34,292 nt of DNA from contig NZ_VYIK01000046.1 of NCBI RefSeq assembly GCF_008709575.1, positions 1 through 34,292 of the forward strand. The letters are read 5' to 3'. Below the pieces are notes generated by a model that did not search any database, was not told the origin of the DNA, and saw only the letters and a program-made list of their open reading frames with translations. The position numbers were made by a program, and so were the translations under genes. Positions 7,444 through 16,606 of this stretch are shown piece after piece. The number at the start of each line of letters is the position of its first letter. Positions within the stretch are counted from its first letter, which is position 1. This DNA comes from Mycobacterium sp. Its GTDB lineage: Bacteria; Actinomycetota; Actinomycetes; Mycobacteriales; Mycobacteriaceae.

Positions 7444-9084
7444 CTACCCGGCGCTCGGCGCCGTGACGTGGGCTCTGGCCCAGCGATAATCGGCTTTCCC
7501 CGACGGCGAGCGTTGCACGCGAGGGCAAAAGACGATCTCCTTGGGAAGTTTGTAGCGCGCGATGTGTCGGGCCGCTTCGGCGACGATCTCGTTCGCATCG
7601 GCGTGGGCACCGTCGGCCAATTGAACCAGCGCGACGACTTCGTTTCCCCACCGGCTGCTGGGCCGGCCCACCACCACGACGTCATAGACCCCGGGGTGAC
7701 GGGCGATGGCCGCCTCGACTTCCTCGGCGAAAATCTTCTCACCCCCCGAGTTGATCGTCACCGCATCGCGGCCCAGCAGCTCGATATGGCCGTCGGCGTG
7801 CCAGCGGGCCCGGTCGCCGGGAACGGCATGCCGGATCCCTTCGATCACGGGAAAGGTCCGCGCTGTCTTGTCCGGATCTCCCAAGTACCCCAACGGTATC
7901 GAGCCCTGCTGAGCCAGCCAGCCGATCTCGTCGTCACCCGGGCGAAGGATCCGGCTCATGTCGGCACTGACCACCACCGCGCCCGGACTCGGGGTGAAAA
8001 GTCCGGTCGCAGGCTGCGCGCGACTCGACGTCTGGCCCATCTGCGGACCCGTCTCAGAGGACCCGCCCGCGTCCAGGATCGTCACGTGCGGCAGCAGGTC
8101 GACGAATCGCTGTTTGACCGGCGCACTGAGCGCCGCCCCGCCGGTCATCAGCACCATCAGCGCCGACAAGTCGTAGTCACCGGACTCCAGTTCGTCGAGC
8201 AGCGGTCGACCGAAAGCATCGCCGACAAACGACAGTGACATAACGCGTTCTCGGCTCGCCAGCGTCAAGGCTTCCCGAGGATCGAAATGACTTGTCGTCG
8301 CAGGCATGACAAAGGTGCGTCCGCTGAGCAGGTTGATGAAAGCCGCCCATTGCGCCGCGCCGTGCATAAGGGGTGCCACTGTCATCGAGCCCGGTCCTTC
8401 GGGTCGGGATCGCGCGACGATGTCGTCCAGGCTCTTCACCATGTCGCCGGAACCGAAGATCCGCCCACCCATGGCGGCCAGGTAGATGTCGTGCTGGCGC
8501 CAGAGCACCGCCTTGGGCAATCCGGTGGTGCCCCCGGTGTAGAGCATGTAGAGATCGTCGGGAGAAAGTGCCAGATCGGGCCGCTCGGCCGGCATCGATG
8601 CCAGCAACTCTTCGTAGCGCACGGCGCCCTTGAGCGGCTCGATCCCGGACTCGTCGTCGACGTGGATCAACGGCATCGGCGGCAGCTCGGTGAGCGCTTC
8701 GGCCAACGCCGGCGCAAACCGCGCGTGATAGATGACCGCGTCCGCCCCGGCATTGCCGAGCAGGTACGCCAATTCTTCCGACGTGTAACGGTAGTTCACG
8801 TTGAACGGGGCAACCCGGGCTTTGTAGGCACCGATCATGCCCTCGAGGAATTCGTTGCAGTTGGCCAGGTACAAGCCCAGATGGCTTTGACCCGATTCAT
8901 GGGCCGCTAATTCGGATCGTTCCCGGTGCGCGCCGAGCCCCCAGGCATACAGCGCCCGAGCGAGCCGGTTTGTGCGCTGGTCAATCTGAGCAAAGGTGAA
9001 TCGCCGATCCCCGAAGACGATGCAATCCCGGTCGGGGTTGGCAGACGCGACTGCCACGAACACCTCGGCGAGGTTGAATTCCAC
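7444..9084 (-). CDS. Acyl-CoA synthetase (FadD19-like adenylate-forming enzyme)
   Basis: A 546-residue member of the ANL superfamily. The P-loop-like motif YTGGTTGLPKAVLW, the adenine-pocket motif SSETG, the hinge region around HIELLGRDAVTINSGGEKIF, and the C-terminal catalytic Lys in SPSGKADYRWA are all present. The TGGTTGLPKAV.WR version and the SPxGKxDYRWA tail recall FadD19-type ligases that activate sterol side chains or long acyl chains in mycobacteria. It activates a carboxylic acid through an acyl-AMP and transfers it to CoA. The exact substrate cannot be inferred, as no catabolic genes surround it. GTG start with GAGGAG upstream. It is convergent with merA, and an insertion boundary may lie close to its 3' end. 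Confidence 0.88.
   Translation of the reverse strand: MEFNLAEVFVAVASANPDRDCIVFGDRRFTFAQIDQRTNRLARALYAWGLGAHRERSELAAHESGQSHLGLYLANCNEFLEGMIGAYKARVAPFNVNYRYTSEELAYLLGNAGADAVIYHARFAPALAEALTELPPMPLIHVDDESGIEPLKGAVRYEELLASMPAERPDLALSPDDLYMLYTGGTTGLPKAVLWRQHDIYLAAMGGRIFGSGDMVKSLDDIVARSRPEGPGSMTVAPLMHGAAQWAAFINLLSGRTFVMPATTSHFDPREALTLASRERVMSLSFVGDAFGRPLLDELESGDYDLSALMVLMTGGAALSAPVKQRFVDLLPHVTILDAGGSSETGPQMGQTSSRAQPATGLFTPSPGAVVVSADMSRILRPGDDEIGWLAQQGSIPLGYLGDPDKTARTFPVIEGIRHAVPGDRARWHADGHIELLGRDAVTINSGGEKIFAEEVEAAIARHPGVYDVVVVGRPSSRWGNEVVALVQLADGAHADANEIVAEAARHIARYKLPKEIVFCPRVQRSPSGKADYRWARAHVTAPSAG
7449..7463. terminator. Possible hairpin at merA / acyl-CoA synthetase convergence
   Basis: A perfect stem CGGCGC-TCG-GCGCCG lies 8 bp after the merA stop, inside the last codons of the convergent gene. 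There is no T-tract, which is common for mycobacterial hairpins, so its terminator role is only possible. Confidence 0.3.
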
Positions 9085-9288
9085 TGCCTCTCCTCAGATC
9101 AACCAGCTGGAGTCATGTCCCTGCGGCGGTCGAAGGCCGGGAAGGTCCGGAGAAGGAGCCTACGTCCGTGTGGAAAAGCGTATCGCCGGCTCTTACTGTG
9201 GTGCGATTGGTATGTCGTTCGCGTCTGGTTGTGGGCGCGATCATGGTAGTCGGTGACAGCCGGATGCGAGGAAATGGGGTGATGACCC
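9085..9288. other. Intergenic region between divergent genes
   Basis: About 200 bp upstream of both the acyl-CoA synthetase (minus) and the DUF3422 gene (plus). It presumably holds both promoters; I see no clear -10/-35 pair or operator. Confidence 0.5.
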
Positions 9289-10653
9289 ATGAGTGGATCG
9301 GGACTGCAGGCGACTGTGACCCTTCCGCCGGATGCGCCGGAACGGGCGGCAGCCCATCACGAGGTGCATGTGCGTCCGGTACGGCCACTGCCAGTTCCGT
9401 CGATGACCACCCAGTTGACGGTGCTCACCGAGAAGGGGTCAGCTCCCGCGGAGACCGCGCACTTGCAGCAGATTGCCGGTGGCTATGGCAAGACGGTGAG
9501 AGACACCGACACCGAGCTCACCATCGACTTCGACGAAGTCACCGCATTGTCGTGGGAACGTCACGACAGCTACTCGCTATACACCATCTATCAGCCCTTC
9601 AACCTCGCGAAATTCGACCCCCAGACCGATCTACTGTCCCAGTTGCCGCTACCCGCCGGATGGCTCGCAGGCATCCCGGGCCGCACGTTGGCGGCGGTGC
9701 ATGCAGTGTTGCTGCCCGCATACGACTGGTCTGAAGACGCGGCGAGCCAGTTTGCCCACCGAACCCTGGGATCGGGCCGGTTACTGGGTTCGCGGCTGCG
9801 CGGCGACGCCGCCCGGCTTTACACCACCTATCAGCTGTCCCCCACCAAGACGTCACGCTTTTTGATGCTCTGCAACCCGATGACCGAGGGCCGCGCCGGG
9901 CGCATCACCGCCTCGTTGCTCGATGTCGAACGGTATCGGATGCTGGCACTGGTGGCCTATCCCCAGGCTCGAGCACTGCTGTCTCAATTAGTCGAGTTGG
10001 AGGCCCGGCTCACCGAACTGACACGCAGTATCGAAGACGAGCGCCGTGATGACCGCGGGCTACTCGATGAGCTGATCAAGCTAGCAGCGGTCGTCGAGTA
10101 CGACATCGCAGCCCACGTCGGGCACTTCGACGCCGCCCGAGCGTATTACGCGATCGTCGAACAACGCATTGAGTACTTGCGAGGATCGTCTTTACCCGGC
10201 TTGATGGGTGTATTCACCTTCTTGCGAAGGCGACTGGTGCCGGCGATGGCGACCGTGGCCGCCGCCACGCAACGGATGGAAGGTCTGTCCGGACGAGTAG
10301 CACGCACCGCCGACGTATTGCGCACCCGAGTAGAAGTAAACGCGGAGTTACAGACTCAACAACTGCTCCGGGGGCTGCGTCGGGGCCAGACTCTGCAGTT
10401 GCGTCTGCAACAGACGGTCGAAGGATTGTCCATCGCTGCTATCTCGTATTACATAGTCGGGCTGGTGGGCTACCTGGCCAAGGGAATCAAATCACTCGGC
10501 TTAGCTGTCAACGAGAGCGCCATGACCGCGTTGAGCATTCCGCTGGCCATCATCCTCGTCTGGCATACCGTGCGCCGGGTGCGCCGCCAGGTTCACGACG
10601 TCGACCGCGGCGATTCTGACGACGAATCCCCCAGTAGACCAGGGCAGGCATGA
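9289..10653 (+). CDS. DUF3422 family membrane-anchored protein
   Basis: A 454-residue protein with the DUF3422 signature: AAHHEVHVRP near residue 20 and WERHDSYSLYTIY near residue 87. A long central helical region (about residues 230-380) looks coiled-coil-like, with heptad-type Leu and Arg/Glu runs. Two hydrophobic segments near the C-terminus (about residues 384-402 and 412-430) precede a charged tail, so the protein is probably held at the cytoplasmic membrane with its large N-terminal part in the cytosol. The family is widespread in bacteria and has no established function to my knowledge. The ATG has only a weak upstream GAGGAA. Its end lies 4 bp from the convergent TldE-like gene. Confidence 0.85.
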   Translation: MSGSGLQATVTLPPDAPERAAAHHEVHVRPVRPLPVPSMTTQLTVLTEKGSAPAETAHLQQIAGGYGKTVRDTDTELTIDFDEVTALSWERHDSYSLYTIYQPFNLAKFDPQTDLLSQLPLPAGWLAGIPGRTLAAVHAVLLPAYDWSEDAASQFAHRTLGSGRLLGSRLRGDAARLYTTYQLSPTKTSRFLMLCNPMTEGRAGRITASLLDVERYRMLALVAYPQARALLSQLVELEARLTELTRSIEDERRDDRGLLDELIKLAAVVEYDIAAHVGHFDAARAYYAIVEQRIEYLRGSSLPGLMGVFTFLRRRLVPAMATVAAATQRMEGLSGRVARTADVLRTRVEVNAELQTQQLLRGLRRGQTLQLRLQQTVEGLSIAAISYYIVGLVGYLAKGIKSLGLAVNESAMTALSIPLAIILVWHTVRRVRRQVHDVDRGDSDDESPSRPGQA

Positions 10654-10657
10654 GAAA

Positions 10658-12019
10658 TTACTGTGCCTGGCTCACTGACGACATGTGAAAGTCGGGAATC
10701 CGCAGCGACGGCATCGCCGCCCGGGTGGCCCAGTCGGCCCATTCCCGCGGCAGCGTCACTTCGCTGCGGCCGGCCTGGGTGGCCCGCCGCAGCAGATCGA
10801 GCGGGCTTTCGTTGAACCGGAAGTTGTTGACCGCGGCGGTCACCCGGCCGTCCTCGACCAGGTAGACCCCGTCGCGGGTGAGCCCGGTCAACAGCAGCGT
10901 GGTGGGATCGACCTCGCGGATGTACCACAGCGTGGTCAGCAACAGGCCGCGCTCGGTCCCAGCGATCATCTCGTTCAGCGACGCAGTTCCGCCGGTCATC
11001 AGCAGATTGTCGGCAGCGACTGCGACCGGTGCGCCGAATTCGGCGGCGGCGGCCCGCGGGTAGGCCAGCGCGTTGATCACCCCGTCGCGCACCCAGTCCA
11101 CCCGTGCGATGTCCATCCCGTTGTCGAACACCGACACCGTCTCCGACGAGGCGCTCGCCGCGACGAACGGCATACACTCCAGGCCTGCTGCACACGGGTC
11201 GGAGTACAGGGTCAGCGGCAAATCGGTGAGCCGCTCCCCCACCCGGGTACCGCCGCCGGGCGCCGACAGCGCGGTGCGGCCCTCCTGCGCGCCGCGACCG
11301 CTCATCGTCCAGCTCAGATAGATCATCATGTCGGCCACCGTCGACGGCGGCATGATCGTCTCGTAGCGCCCTGCGGGCAGTTCGACGATCCGCTCCGCCC
11401 AATCGAGCCTTGTCGAGAGTTGCTGCAGTAGCAGATCTGTTGGCACGTTAGCGAAATCAGGTGTGCCGACACCCGCCCAGGCGCTGGCGTTGCCGCGTTT
11501 GGCGTTGATCTCCACCGAACCGGTGGGTTGGGTGTAGCGGCGGCGCACACCCGTCGACGTCGCCACCCACGTCGTCTCCGTGACGTGGTGCGCGAACCCG
11601 TACAACTGGTCGACGCCCCGGAATGCCCCGCCGAGCCCCCGGGCGACGTCGTCGAATACGTCGACCCCGGTACCGGGTATCGGAGCGTCCCAGTCGTCGG
11701 GTGTGTCGGTGCCGCTGAGCAGCGGCGCGGCGTCGCGGGCTTCCGGGGCCGCATCAGCCGCCTGCGCCGATGCCCCGACAAGTCCGGTGATCAGCGACGG
11801 GTCGACCTCGGCCGAGCGACGCACCCCGACGCGGGCGGCAGCGTCGTGGCGGGCAATAGAAATCACGGTTGTGCTGCGGCTCGTGGATACCCCGTTGGTG
11901 GTCATCGAGTTGTTCGCCCAGCGCAGCGACGCCTCGCTGCGGTCGGTGACCAGCACGATGGTCTCGTCGGCCCGTGCCGCGTCCAACGCCAAGGCGATTA
12001 CCTGCGAGGCGGGGATCAT
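10658..12019 (-). CDS. TldE/PmbA-like modulator of DNA gyrase family protein
   Basis: A 453-residue protein of the TldD/PmbA family, the second gene of a pair. Its ATG overlaps the TGA of the upstream tldD-like gene by 4 nt (ATGA), so translation is coupled and the two probably form a heterodimer, as TldD and TldE do in E. coli. No HExxxH motif is present, which is expected for the non-catalytic TldE partner. Characteristic stretches are [32 protein letters not shown] and [14 protein letters not shown] near the C-terminus. In the family, TldD/E is a zinc protease that processes small peptides and unfolded substrates. I recall Rv2314c as the M. tuberculosis counterpart. Confidence 0.85.
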   Translation of the reverse strand: MIPASQVIALALDAARADETIVLVTDRSEASLRWANNSMTTNGVSTSRSTTVISIARHDAAARVGVRRSAEVDPSLITGLVGASAQAADAAPEARDAAPLLSGTDTPDDWDAPIPGTGVDVFDDVARGLGGAFRGVDQLYGFAHHVTETTWVATSTGVRRRYTQPTGSVEINAKRGNASAWAGVGTPDFANVPTDLLLQQLSTRLDWAERIVELPAGRYETIMPPSTVADMMIYLSWTMSGRGAQEGRTALSAPGGGTRVGERLTDLPLTLYSDPCAAGLECMPFVAASASSETVSVFDNGMDIARVDWVRDGVINALAYPRAAAAEFGAPVAVAADNLLMTGGTASLNEMIAGTERGLLLTTLWYIREVDPTTLLLTGLTRDGVYLVEDGRVTAAVNNFRFNESPLDLLRRATQAGRSEVTLPREWADWATRAAMPSLRIPDFHMSSVSQAQ

Positions 12020-13533
12020 CGGCCGGCCTCGGTGCGGGTGTTGAGCACGTTGACGCCGCGGAACAACGCCGACGGGCAGCCGTGGCTCACCGCGGCGACC
12101 TGCCCGGGCTGGGCCTTCCCGCAGTTGAACGCCCCACCCAGTCGCCACGTGGCGCGCCCGCCGACGGCTTCCATGGAATTCCAGAAATCGATGGTGCTGG
12201 CCTGGTAGGCGACGTCCCGCAGCTGACCGCCCAGCTGCCCGTCCCTTATGCGAAAGAATCGCTGGCCGGTGAACTGAAAGTTGTAGCGCTGCATGTCGAT
12301 CGACCAGGATTTGTCCCCGACGATGTAAATGCCGTCGTCGACCCCGCCTATCAGGTCGGCGGTGGACAATTCGTCCGGGCCGGGCTGTAGTGACACGTTG
12401 GCCATCCGCTGGATCGGCACATGGTGCGGGGAATCGGCATACGAGCAGCCGTTGGACCGGGCCTGCCCGAGCCGCCGTGCGAACACCCGGTCGAGCTGGT
12501 AACCGACGAAGATCCCGTCGCGCACCAGATCCCAGCTCTGAGCGGCCACGCCCTCGTCGTCGTAACCAACGCTGGCCAAACCGAATTCGACCGTACGGTC
12601 GGCGGTCACGTTCATCACCGGTGAACCGTAGCGCAGGCTACCCAGCTTGTCGGGTGTGGCGAATGACGTTCCGGCGTAAGCAGATTCGTAGCCGATAGCC
12701 CGGTCGTATTCAGTGGCGTGCCCGATGGATTCGTGGATGGTCAGCCATAAGTTCGTCGGATCGATGACAAGGTCGGTGGGCCCGGGCGCCACGCTGGGCG
12801 CCTTGATTTTCTCGGCCAGCAGCGAAGGCAGCTCGGCCAGCTCGTCGCTCCAGTTCCACACGTCGTCGTCGGCGAGCACCTCCCAGCCGCGCGCGGAAGG
12901 CGGGGCCAGGGTGCGCATCGTGTCGAACTCGCCCGACGCGGCGTCGACGGTGACCGCCTCCAAGCCCGGCATCAGCCGCACCCGCTGCTGGGTGATGGTC
13001 GAGCCGGCGGTGTCGGCGTAGAAGGTCTGCTCCTTGACCGCGGTCAGCCAGGCCGTGACGTGATCGACGCCGTCGGCGGCCAGCAGCCGGCCCGAGTAGT
13101 CCTGGAGCACGGCGATTTTGTCGGCAGCCGGCACGGCGAAGGGATCGATCCGGTAGTTCGACACCCAGGTGGTGTCGGCGTAGACCGGCTCGGGTGCAAG
13201 TTCGACGCGTTCGGTGTTGAGTGCGGAGAGCCCGGTTGCCACCTGCACGGCCCGGCGCGCGGTCTCGGCGGCGACCGGCGCGGACAGCTCCGCGTGCGAT
13301 GCGAAGCCCCACGTGCCGTCGGCAATCACCCGCACCGCCAGACCGAGCTCGCGATCCAGCATCGAGGTCTCCAGCTTGCCGTCGCGCAGCCGGATGGTCT
13401 CGGTGGTGATGCGGTGAACCCGCAGGTCGGCGTGACCGGCCCCGGCCGCGGTGGCCGCGGCCAGCGCGGCGTCGGCGAGCTGGTGGCCGGGCAGTTGGAG
13501 AAAATCGGCGTCAATCTCGCGGTTGGGTGTCAC
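12016..13533 (-). CDS. tldD: TldD-like zinc metalloprotease
   Basis: A 505-residue TldD family protease. The zinc site is HESIGHATEYD (HExxxH, with His267, Glu268 and His272), and the conserved Cys of the GNCGK-type motif appears as FNCGKAQPGQ near the C-terminus. The frame is open far upstream, to about 14577, but that part is the antisense of uspA. The GTG at 13533 (protein start VTPNREIDAD) is preferred, because a -10-like TACGGT ends exactly 6 nt upstream, a layout typical of leaderless mycobacterial transcripts. It is co-transcribed with the TldE-like gene and divergent from uspA by 33 bp. Whether its peptide substrate relates to sugar import is unknown. I recall Rv2315c as the counterpart. 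Confidence 0.88.
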   Translation of the reverse strand: MTPNREIDADFLQLPGHQLADAALAAATAAGAGHADLRVHRITTETIRLRDGKLETSMLDRELGLAVRVIADGTWGFASHAELSAPVAAETARRAVQVATGLSALNTERVELAPEPVYADTTWVSNYRIDPFAVPAADKIAVLQDYSGRLLAADGVDHVTAWLTAVKEQTFYADTAGSTITQQRVRLMPGLEAVTVDAASGEFDTMRTLAPPSARGWEVLADDDVWNWSDELAELPSLLAEKIKAPSVAPGPTDLVIDPTNLWLTIHESIGHATEYDRAIGYESAYAGTSFATPDKLGSLRYGSPVMNVTADRTVEFGLASVGYDDEGVAAQSWDLVRDGIFVGYQLDRVFARRLGQARSNGCSYADSPHHVPIQRMANVSLQPGPDELSTADLIGGVDDGIYIVGDKSWSIDMQRYNFQFTGQRFFRIRDGQLGGQLRDVAYQASTIDFWNSMEAVGGRATWRLGGAFNCGKAQPGQVAAVSHGCPSALFRGVNVLNTRTEAGR

Positions 13534-13566
13534 CGGTCTACCGTAACGAGCGGTTTTAATATCTTC
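13534..13566. promoter_or_regulatory. 33-bp bidirectional promoter, leaderless-type in both directions
   Basis: The region between the tldD and uspA starts holds a -10-like box for each strand: TAATAT at 13557-13562 on plus, 4 nt before the uspA ATG, and TACGGT at 13545-13540 on minus, 6 nt before the tldD GTG. Both fit TANNNT, the mycobacterial -10, placed so that transcription would start at or next to the start codon. No Shine-Dalgarno precedes either start. No clear -35 is visible. Confidence 0.6.
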
Positions 13567-14439
13567 ATGGCTATCGGGCCGCGACGATCCAGCGCCCTGG
13601 CGTACGGGCTGCTCGCCCCGAGCTTGTTCGGGGTCGTCGCGTTTTTGCTGTTGCCGATGTTCGTGGTGGCGTGGCTGAGCCTGCACCGGTGGGATCTGCT
13701 GGGTCCGATCGAATATGTCGGACTGGACAACTGGCGCTCGGTGCTGACCGATCCGGTGTTCGGCAACTCGCTGGTGGTGACGCTGACGTTTGTGGCGATC
13801 GTGGTCCCGGCGCAGACGCTCCTCGGTCTGTTGGCGGCAGTGTTGTTGGCGCGCGAACTGCCGGGCAGCGGGGCGTTCCGCACGCTGTATGTGCTGCCCT
13901 GGATCTGCGCCCCGCTGGCGATCGCGGTGTTGTGGCGGTGGATCCTGGCACCGACCGACGGCGCGGTCAGCACGGTCCTGGGGCATCGCGTCGAGTGGCT
14001 CACCGACCCCGGGCTGGCGCTGCCGGTGGTCGCAGGGGTGATCGTGTGGACCAACGTCGGCTACGTCGCGCTGTTCTTCGTGGCGGGCATGTTGGCGATC
14101 CCGACCGAACTTCACGCCGCGGCGCGTACTGACGGTGCAACCGCCTGGCAGCGGTTTTGGCGCATCACGCTGCCGATGCTGCGGCCAACGATGTTTTTTG
14201 TGCTGGTGACTGGGATCGTCAGTGCTGCACAGATTTTCGACACGGTGTACGCATTGACCGGAGGCGGTCCGGCTGGCCGGACGGATTTGGTCGCACACCG
14301 GATCTATGCCGAGGCCTTCGAAGCGGCGGCGATCGGTCGCGCTGCGGTGATGGCGCTCGTGTTGTTCGTGATTCTGGTTGTGGTCACCGTGGTCCAGCAT
14401 TTGTACTTCCGGCGCAGGATCAGTTATGCGCTCACCTAG
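13567..14439 (+). CDS. uspA: Sugar ABC transporter permease UspA
   Basis: A 290-residue MalF-type permease with about six membrane segments. The cytoplasmic coupling (EAA) loop reads AARTDGATAWQRFWRITLP. The start is the ATG 34 bp from the divergent tldD GTG; the upstream extension of the frame is antisense to tldD. First gene of uspABC. In M. tuberculosis UspABC is an importer for which amino-sugar binding by UspC has been described. As there, no ATPase gene is in the operon, so a shared ATPase encoded elsewhere must energise it. The C-terminus overlaps uspB by 14 bp. Confidence 0.9.
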   Translation: MAIGPRRSSALAYGLLAPSLFGVVAFLLLPMFVVAWLSLHRWDLLGPIEYVGLDNWRSVLTDPVFGNSLVVTLTFVAIVVPAQTLLGLLAAVLLARELPGSGAFRTLYVLPWICAPLAIAVLWRWILAPTDGAVSTVLGHRVEWLTDPGLALPVVAGVIVWTNVGYVALFFVAGMLAIPTELHAAARTDGATAWQRFWRITLPMLRPTMFFVLVTGIVSAAQIFDTVYALTGGGPAGRTDLVAHRIYAEAFEAAAIGRAAVMALVLFVILVVVTVVQHLYFRRRISYALT

Positions 14440-15241
14440 CGTGGTCCTGGTATATGCCGGCCTGGCAGTGGGCGCAGCGGTTACATTGGCGCCGTTCCTC
14501 CTTGGATTGTTGACATCGTTGACCTCTGATGTCCAGTTTGCGACGGGCGTCCCTCTCTCATGGCCGCGACCGCCCACACTGGCGAACTATGCCAATTTGC
14601 GCGACGCCGGTTTCGGCCGAGCGCTGGCGGTGACCGCAGTGATGACGTCGATGATTCTGCTTGGACAGCTGAGTTTTTCGGTGCTGGCCGCCTACGCCTT
14701 CGCGCGATTGCGATTCCCCGGCCGCGACGCGCTGTTCTGGGTCTACGTCGCGACGTTGATGGTGCCGGCCACCGTGACCGTGGTGCCGTTGTATTTGATG
14801 ATGGCCCAAGTCGGCCTGCGCAACACCTTCTGGGCGCTGGTGCTGCCCTTCATGTTCGGCTCGCCGTACGCCATCTTTCTGCTGCGCGAATACTTCCGCT
14901 CAATTCCCGACGACCTGATCAACGCTGCCCGCCTCGACGGCGCCCACACTCTCGACGTGATCGTGCACGTAGTGGTGCCCTCTAGCCGACCGGTTCTGGC
15001 AACGCTGGCATTGATCACCGTTGTCTCACATTGGAACAGTTTCATGTGGCCGTTGGTGATCACCAGCGGCGACAAGTGGCGGGTGCTGACCGTGGCCACC
15101 GCCGGACTCCAGTCACGGTATAACGCGCAGTGGACGCTGGTCATGGCCGCGACGACGGTGGCGATCGTGCCGCTGATCGCGCTGTTTTTGTTGTCCCAGC
15201 GGCATATTACCCGCACGATCGTTTTGACAGGACTGAAATGA
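14426..15241 (+). CDS. uspB: Sugar ABC transporter permease UspB
   Basis: A 271-residue MalG-type permease with about six membrane segments and an EAA-type coupling loop, INAARLDGAHTLDVIVHVVV. I chose the ATG at 14426, which overlaps uspA by 14 bp, because it leads directly into the first membrane segment (VVLVYAGLAVGAAVTLAPFL). It forms the permease heterodimer with UspA. Its TGA overlaps the uspC ATG (ATGA), so the three genes are translationally coupled. Confidence 0.9.
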   Translation: MRSPSVVLVYAGLAVGAAVTLAPFLLGLLTSLTSDVQFATGVPLSWPRPPTLANYANLRDAGFGRALAVTAVMTSMILLGQLSFSVLAAYAFARLRFPGRDALFWVYVATLMVPATVTVVPLYLMMAQVGLRNTFWALVLPFMFGSPYAIFLLREYFRSIPDDLINAARLDGAHTLDVIVHVVVPSSRPVLATLALITVVSHWNSFMWPLVITSGDKWRVLTVATAGLQSRYNAQWTLVMAATTVAIVPLIALFLLSQRHITRTIVLTGLK

Positions 15242-16581
15242 GCCGGGTTCAGTGGACAATGATCCGGCCCCGGTATTCGACGCTGGCCGCTGGGGCGATC
15301 GTGGTGCTTGCCATGTTTTTGGTTGCGACTGCAGTGCTACTGGACCGCTTGGCCGCACCGCGTATCGGCAAGACGGTGGTGACGGTTCGACTGTGGGACG
15401 AGCAAGTCGCCGCCGCCTACCGGCAGTCGTTCGCGGCATTCACCCGTGCGCATCCTGATATCGAGGTGAAAACCAATGTGGTGGCCTATTCCGTGTACTT
15501 CGACACGCTGCGCACCGATGTGGCCGGGGGCAGTGCGGACGACATCTTCTGGCTGTCCAATGCCTATCTGGCCGGCTACGCCGACAGCGGACGCCTGATG
15601 CACATTGCCGACTCCACATCGGACTGGGAGCCCTCGGTGGTGGACCAGTTCACCCGTGACGGGGTGCTGTGGGGTGTACCGCAACTGACTGACGCCGGGA
15701 TCGCGGTCTACTACAACGCGGACCTGTTGGCCAGCGCCGGCGTCGAACCTGGTCAGCTGACGCAGCTGCGGTGGAGTCCGCAGGGTGGTGACACCCTGCG
15801 GCCGTTGCTGATCCGGCTGACTGTCGACGCCGAGGGTCACAACGCGGGCGCACCGGGTTTTGATCCTCGTCGGGTGCGGCAGTGGGGATATAACGCCGCC
15901 AACGACCCGCAGGGCATCTACCTGAACTACATCGGCTCCGCCGGTGGTGTTTTTGAGAAGGACGATCGGTTTGCCTTCGACAACCCCGGCGCGCGCGTCG
16001 CGTTCAGGTACCTGGTCGCCCTGATCAACGTCGATCACGTCGCGCCGCCGGCATCGGACACCAACAACAACGCTGACTTTTGCATAAATCAGTTCTTGGC
16101 CGGAAAGATGGCGCTGTTTCAGTCCGGCACTTACAACCTGGCCCGCGTGGCCGGCCGGGCTCGATTCCACTGGGGCGTGGTGATGTTGCCGGTCGGTCCC
16201 AAAGGCCGGGTCAGCGTCACCAACGGCATTGCTGCTGCCGGTAATGCGAAAACACCACACCCTGATGCGGTGCGCAGGGTGCTGGCCTGGATGGGCAGCA
16301 GGCAGGGCAACGAGTACTTGGGTCGTCGTGGCAGCGCCATTCCGGCAGTGCTGTCGGCGCAGCGAGTGTACTTCGACTACTGGGCGGACAAGGGCGTCGA
16401 CGTTACACCGTTTTTCGCGGTGCTGAACGGGCCGCGTATCCCGGCACCCGGCGGAACCCGTTTCGCCGCGGGTTATCAGGCCATCAAATCCTACTTCGAC
16501 GAGATGTTCCTCGGGCGTGGCGATGTCGCGGCGACCTTGCACGCGGCCCAGATAGCAGGTAACGCCGCCGCCCGCCGTTAA
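15238..16581 (+). CDS. uspC: Extracellular sugar-binding protein UspC
   Basis: A 447-residue family-1-type solute-binding protein. One hydrophobic segment (about residues 17-36) is followed by a binding-protein body, with TVRLWDEQVAAAYRQSFAAF at the start of the first lobe and typical lines such as GVLWGVPQLTDAGIAVYYN and KMALFQSGTYNLA. It captures the substrate outside the membrane and delivers it to UspA/UspB. The N-terminal segment has no lipobox cysteine; the only cysteine I see in the chain is in NADFCINQFL. It therefore looks membrane-anchored by an uncleaved helix, or simply secreted, rather than a lipoprotein. No terminator is seen before the convergent gene 25 bp on. Confidence 0.88.
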   Translation: MSRVQWTMIRPRYSTLAAGAIVVLAMFLVATAVLLDRLAAPRIGKTVVTVRLWDEQVAAAYRQSFAAFTRAHPDIEVKTNVVAYSVYFDTLRTDVAGGSADDIFWLSNAYLAGYADSGRLMHIADSTSDWEPSVVDQFTRDGVLWGVPQLTDAGIAVYYNADLLASAGVEPGQLTQLRWSPQGGDTLRPLLIRLTVDAEGHNAGAPGFDPRRVRQWGYNAANDPQGIYLNYIGSAGGVFEKDDRFAFDNPGARVAFRYLVALINVDHVAPPASDTNNNADFCINQFLAGKMALFQSGTYNLARVAGRARFHWGVVMLPVGPKGRVSVTNGIAAAGNAKTPHPDAVRRVLAWMGSRQGNEYLGRRGSAIPAVLSAQRVYFDYWADKGVDVTPFFAVLNGPRIPAPGGTRFAAGYQAIKSYFDEMFLGRGDVAATLHAAQIAGNAAARR

Positions 16582-16606
16582 CGGATCGGATCTTAGGCCG
16601 ACTTGT

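Noticed and set aside
13534..14577. N-terminal extension of the tldD frame up to 853 codons
   Set aside because: Antisense to uspA and uspB; the family length and the -10 box support GTG 13533.
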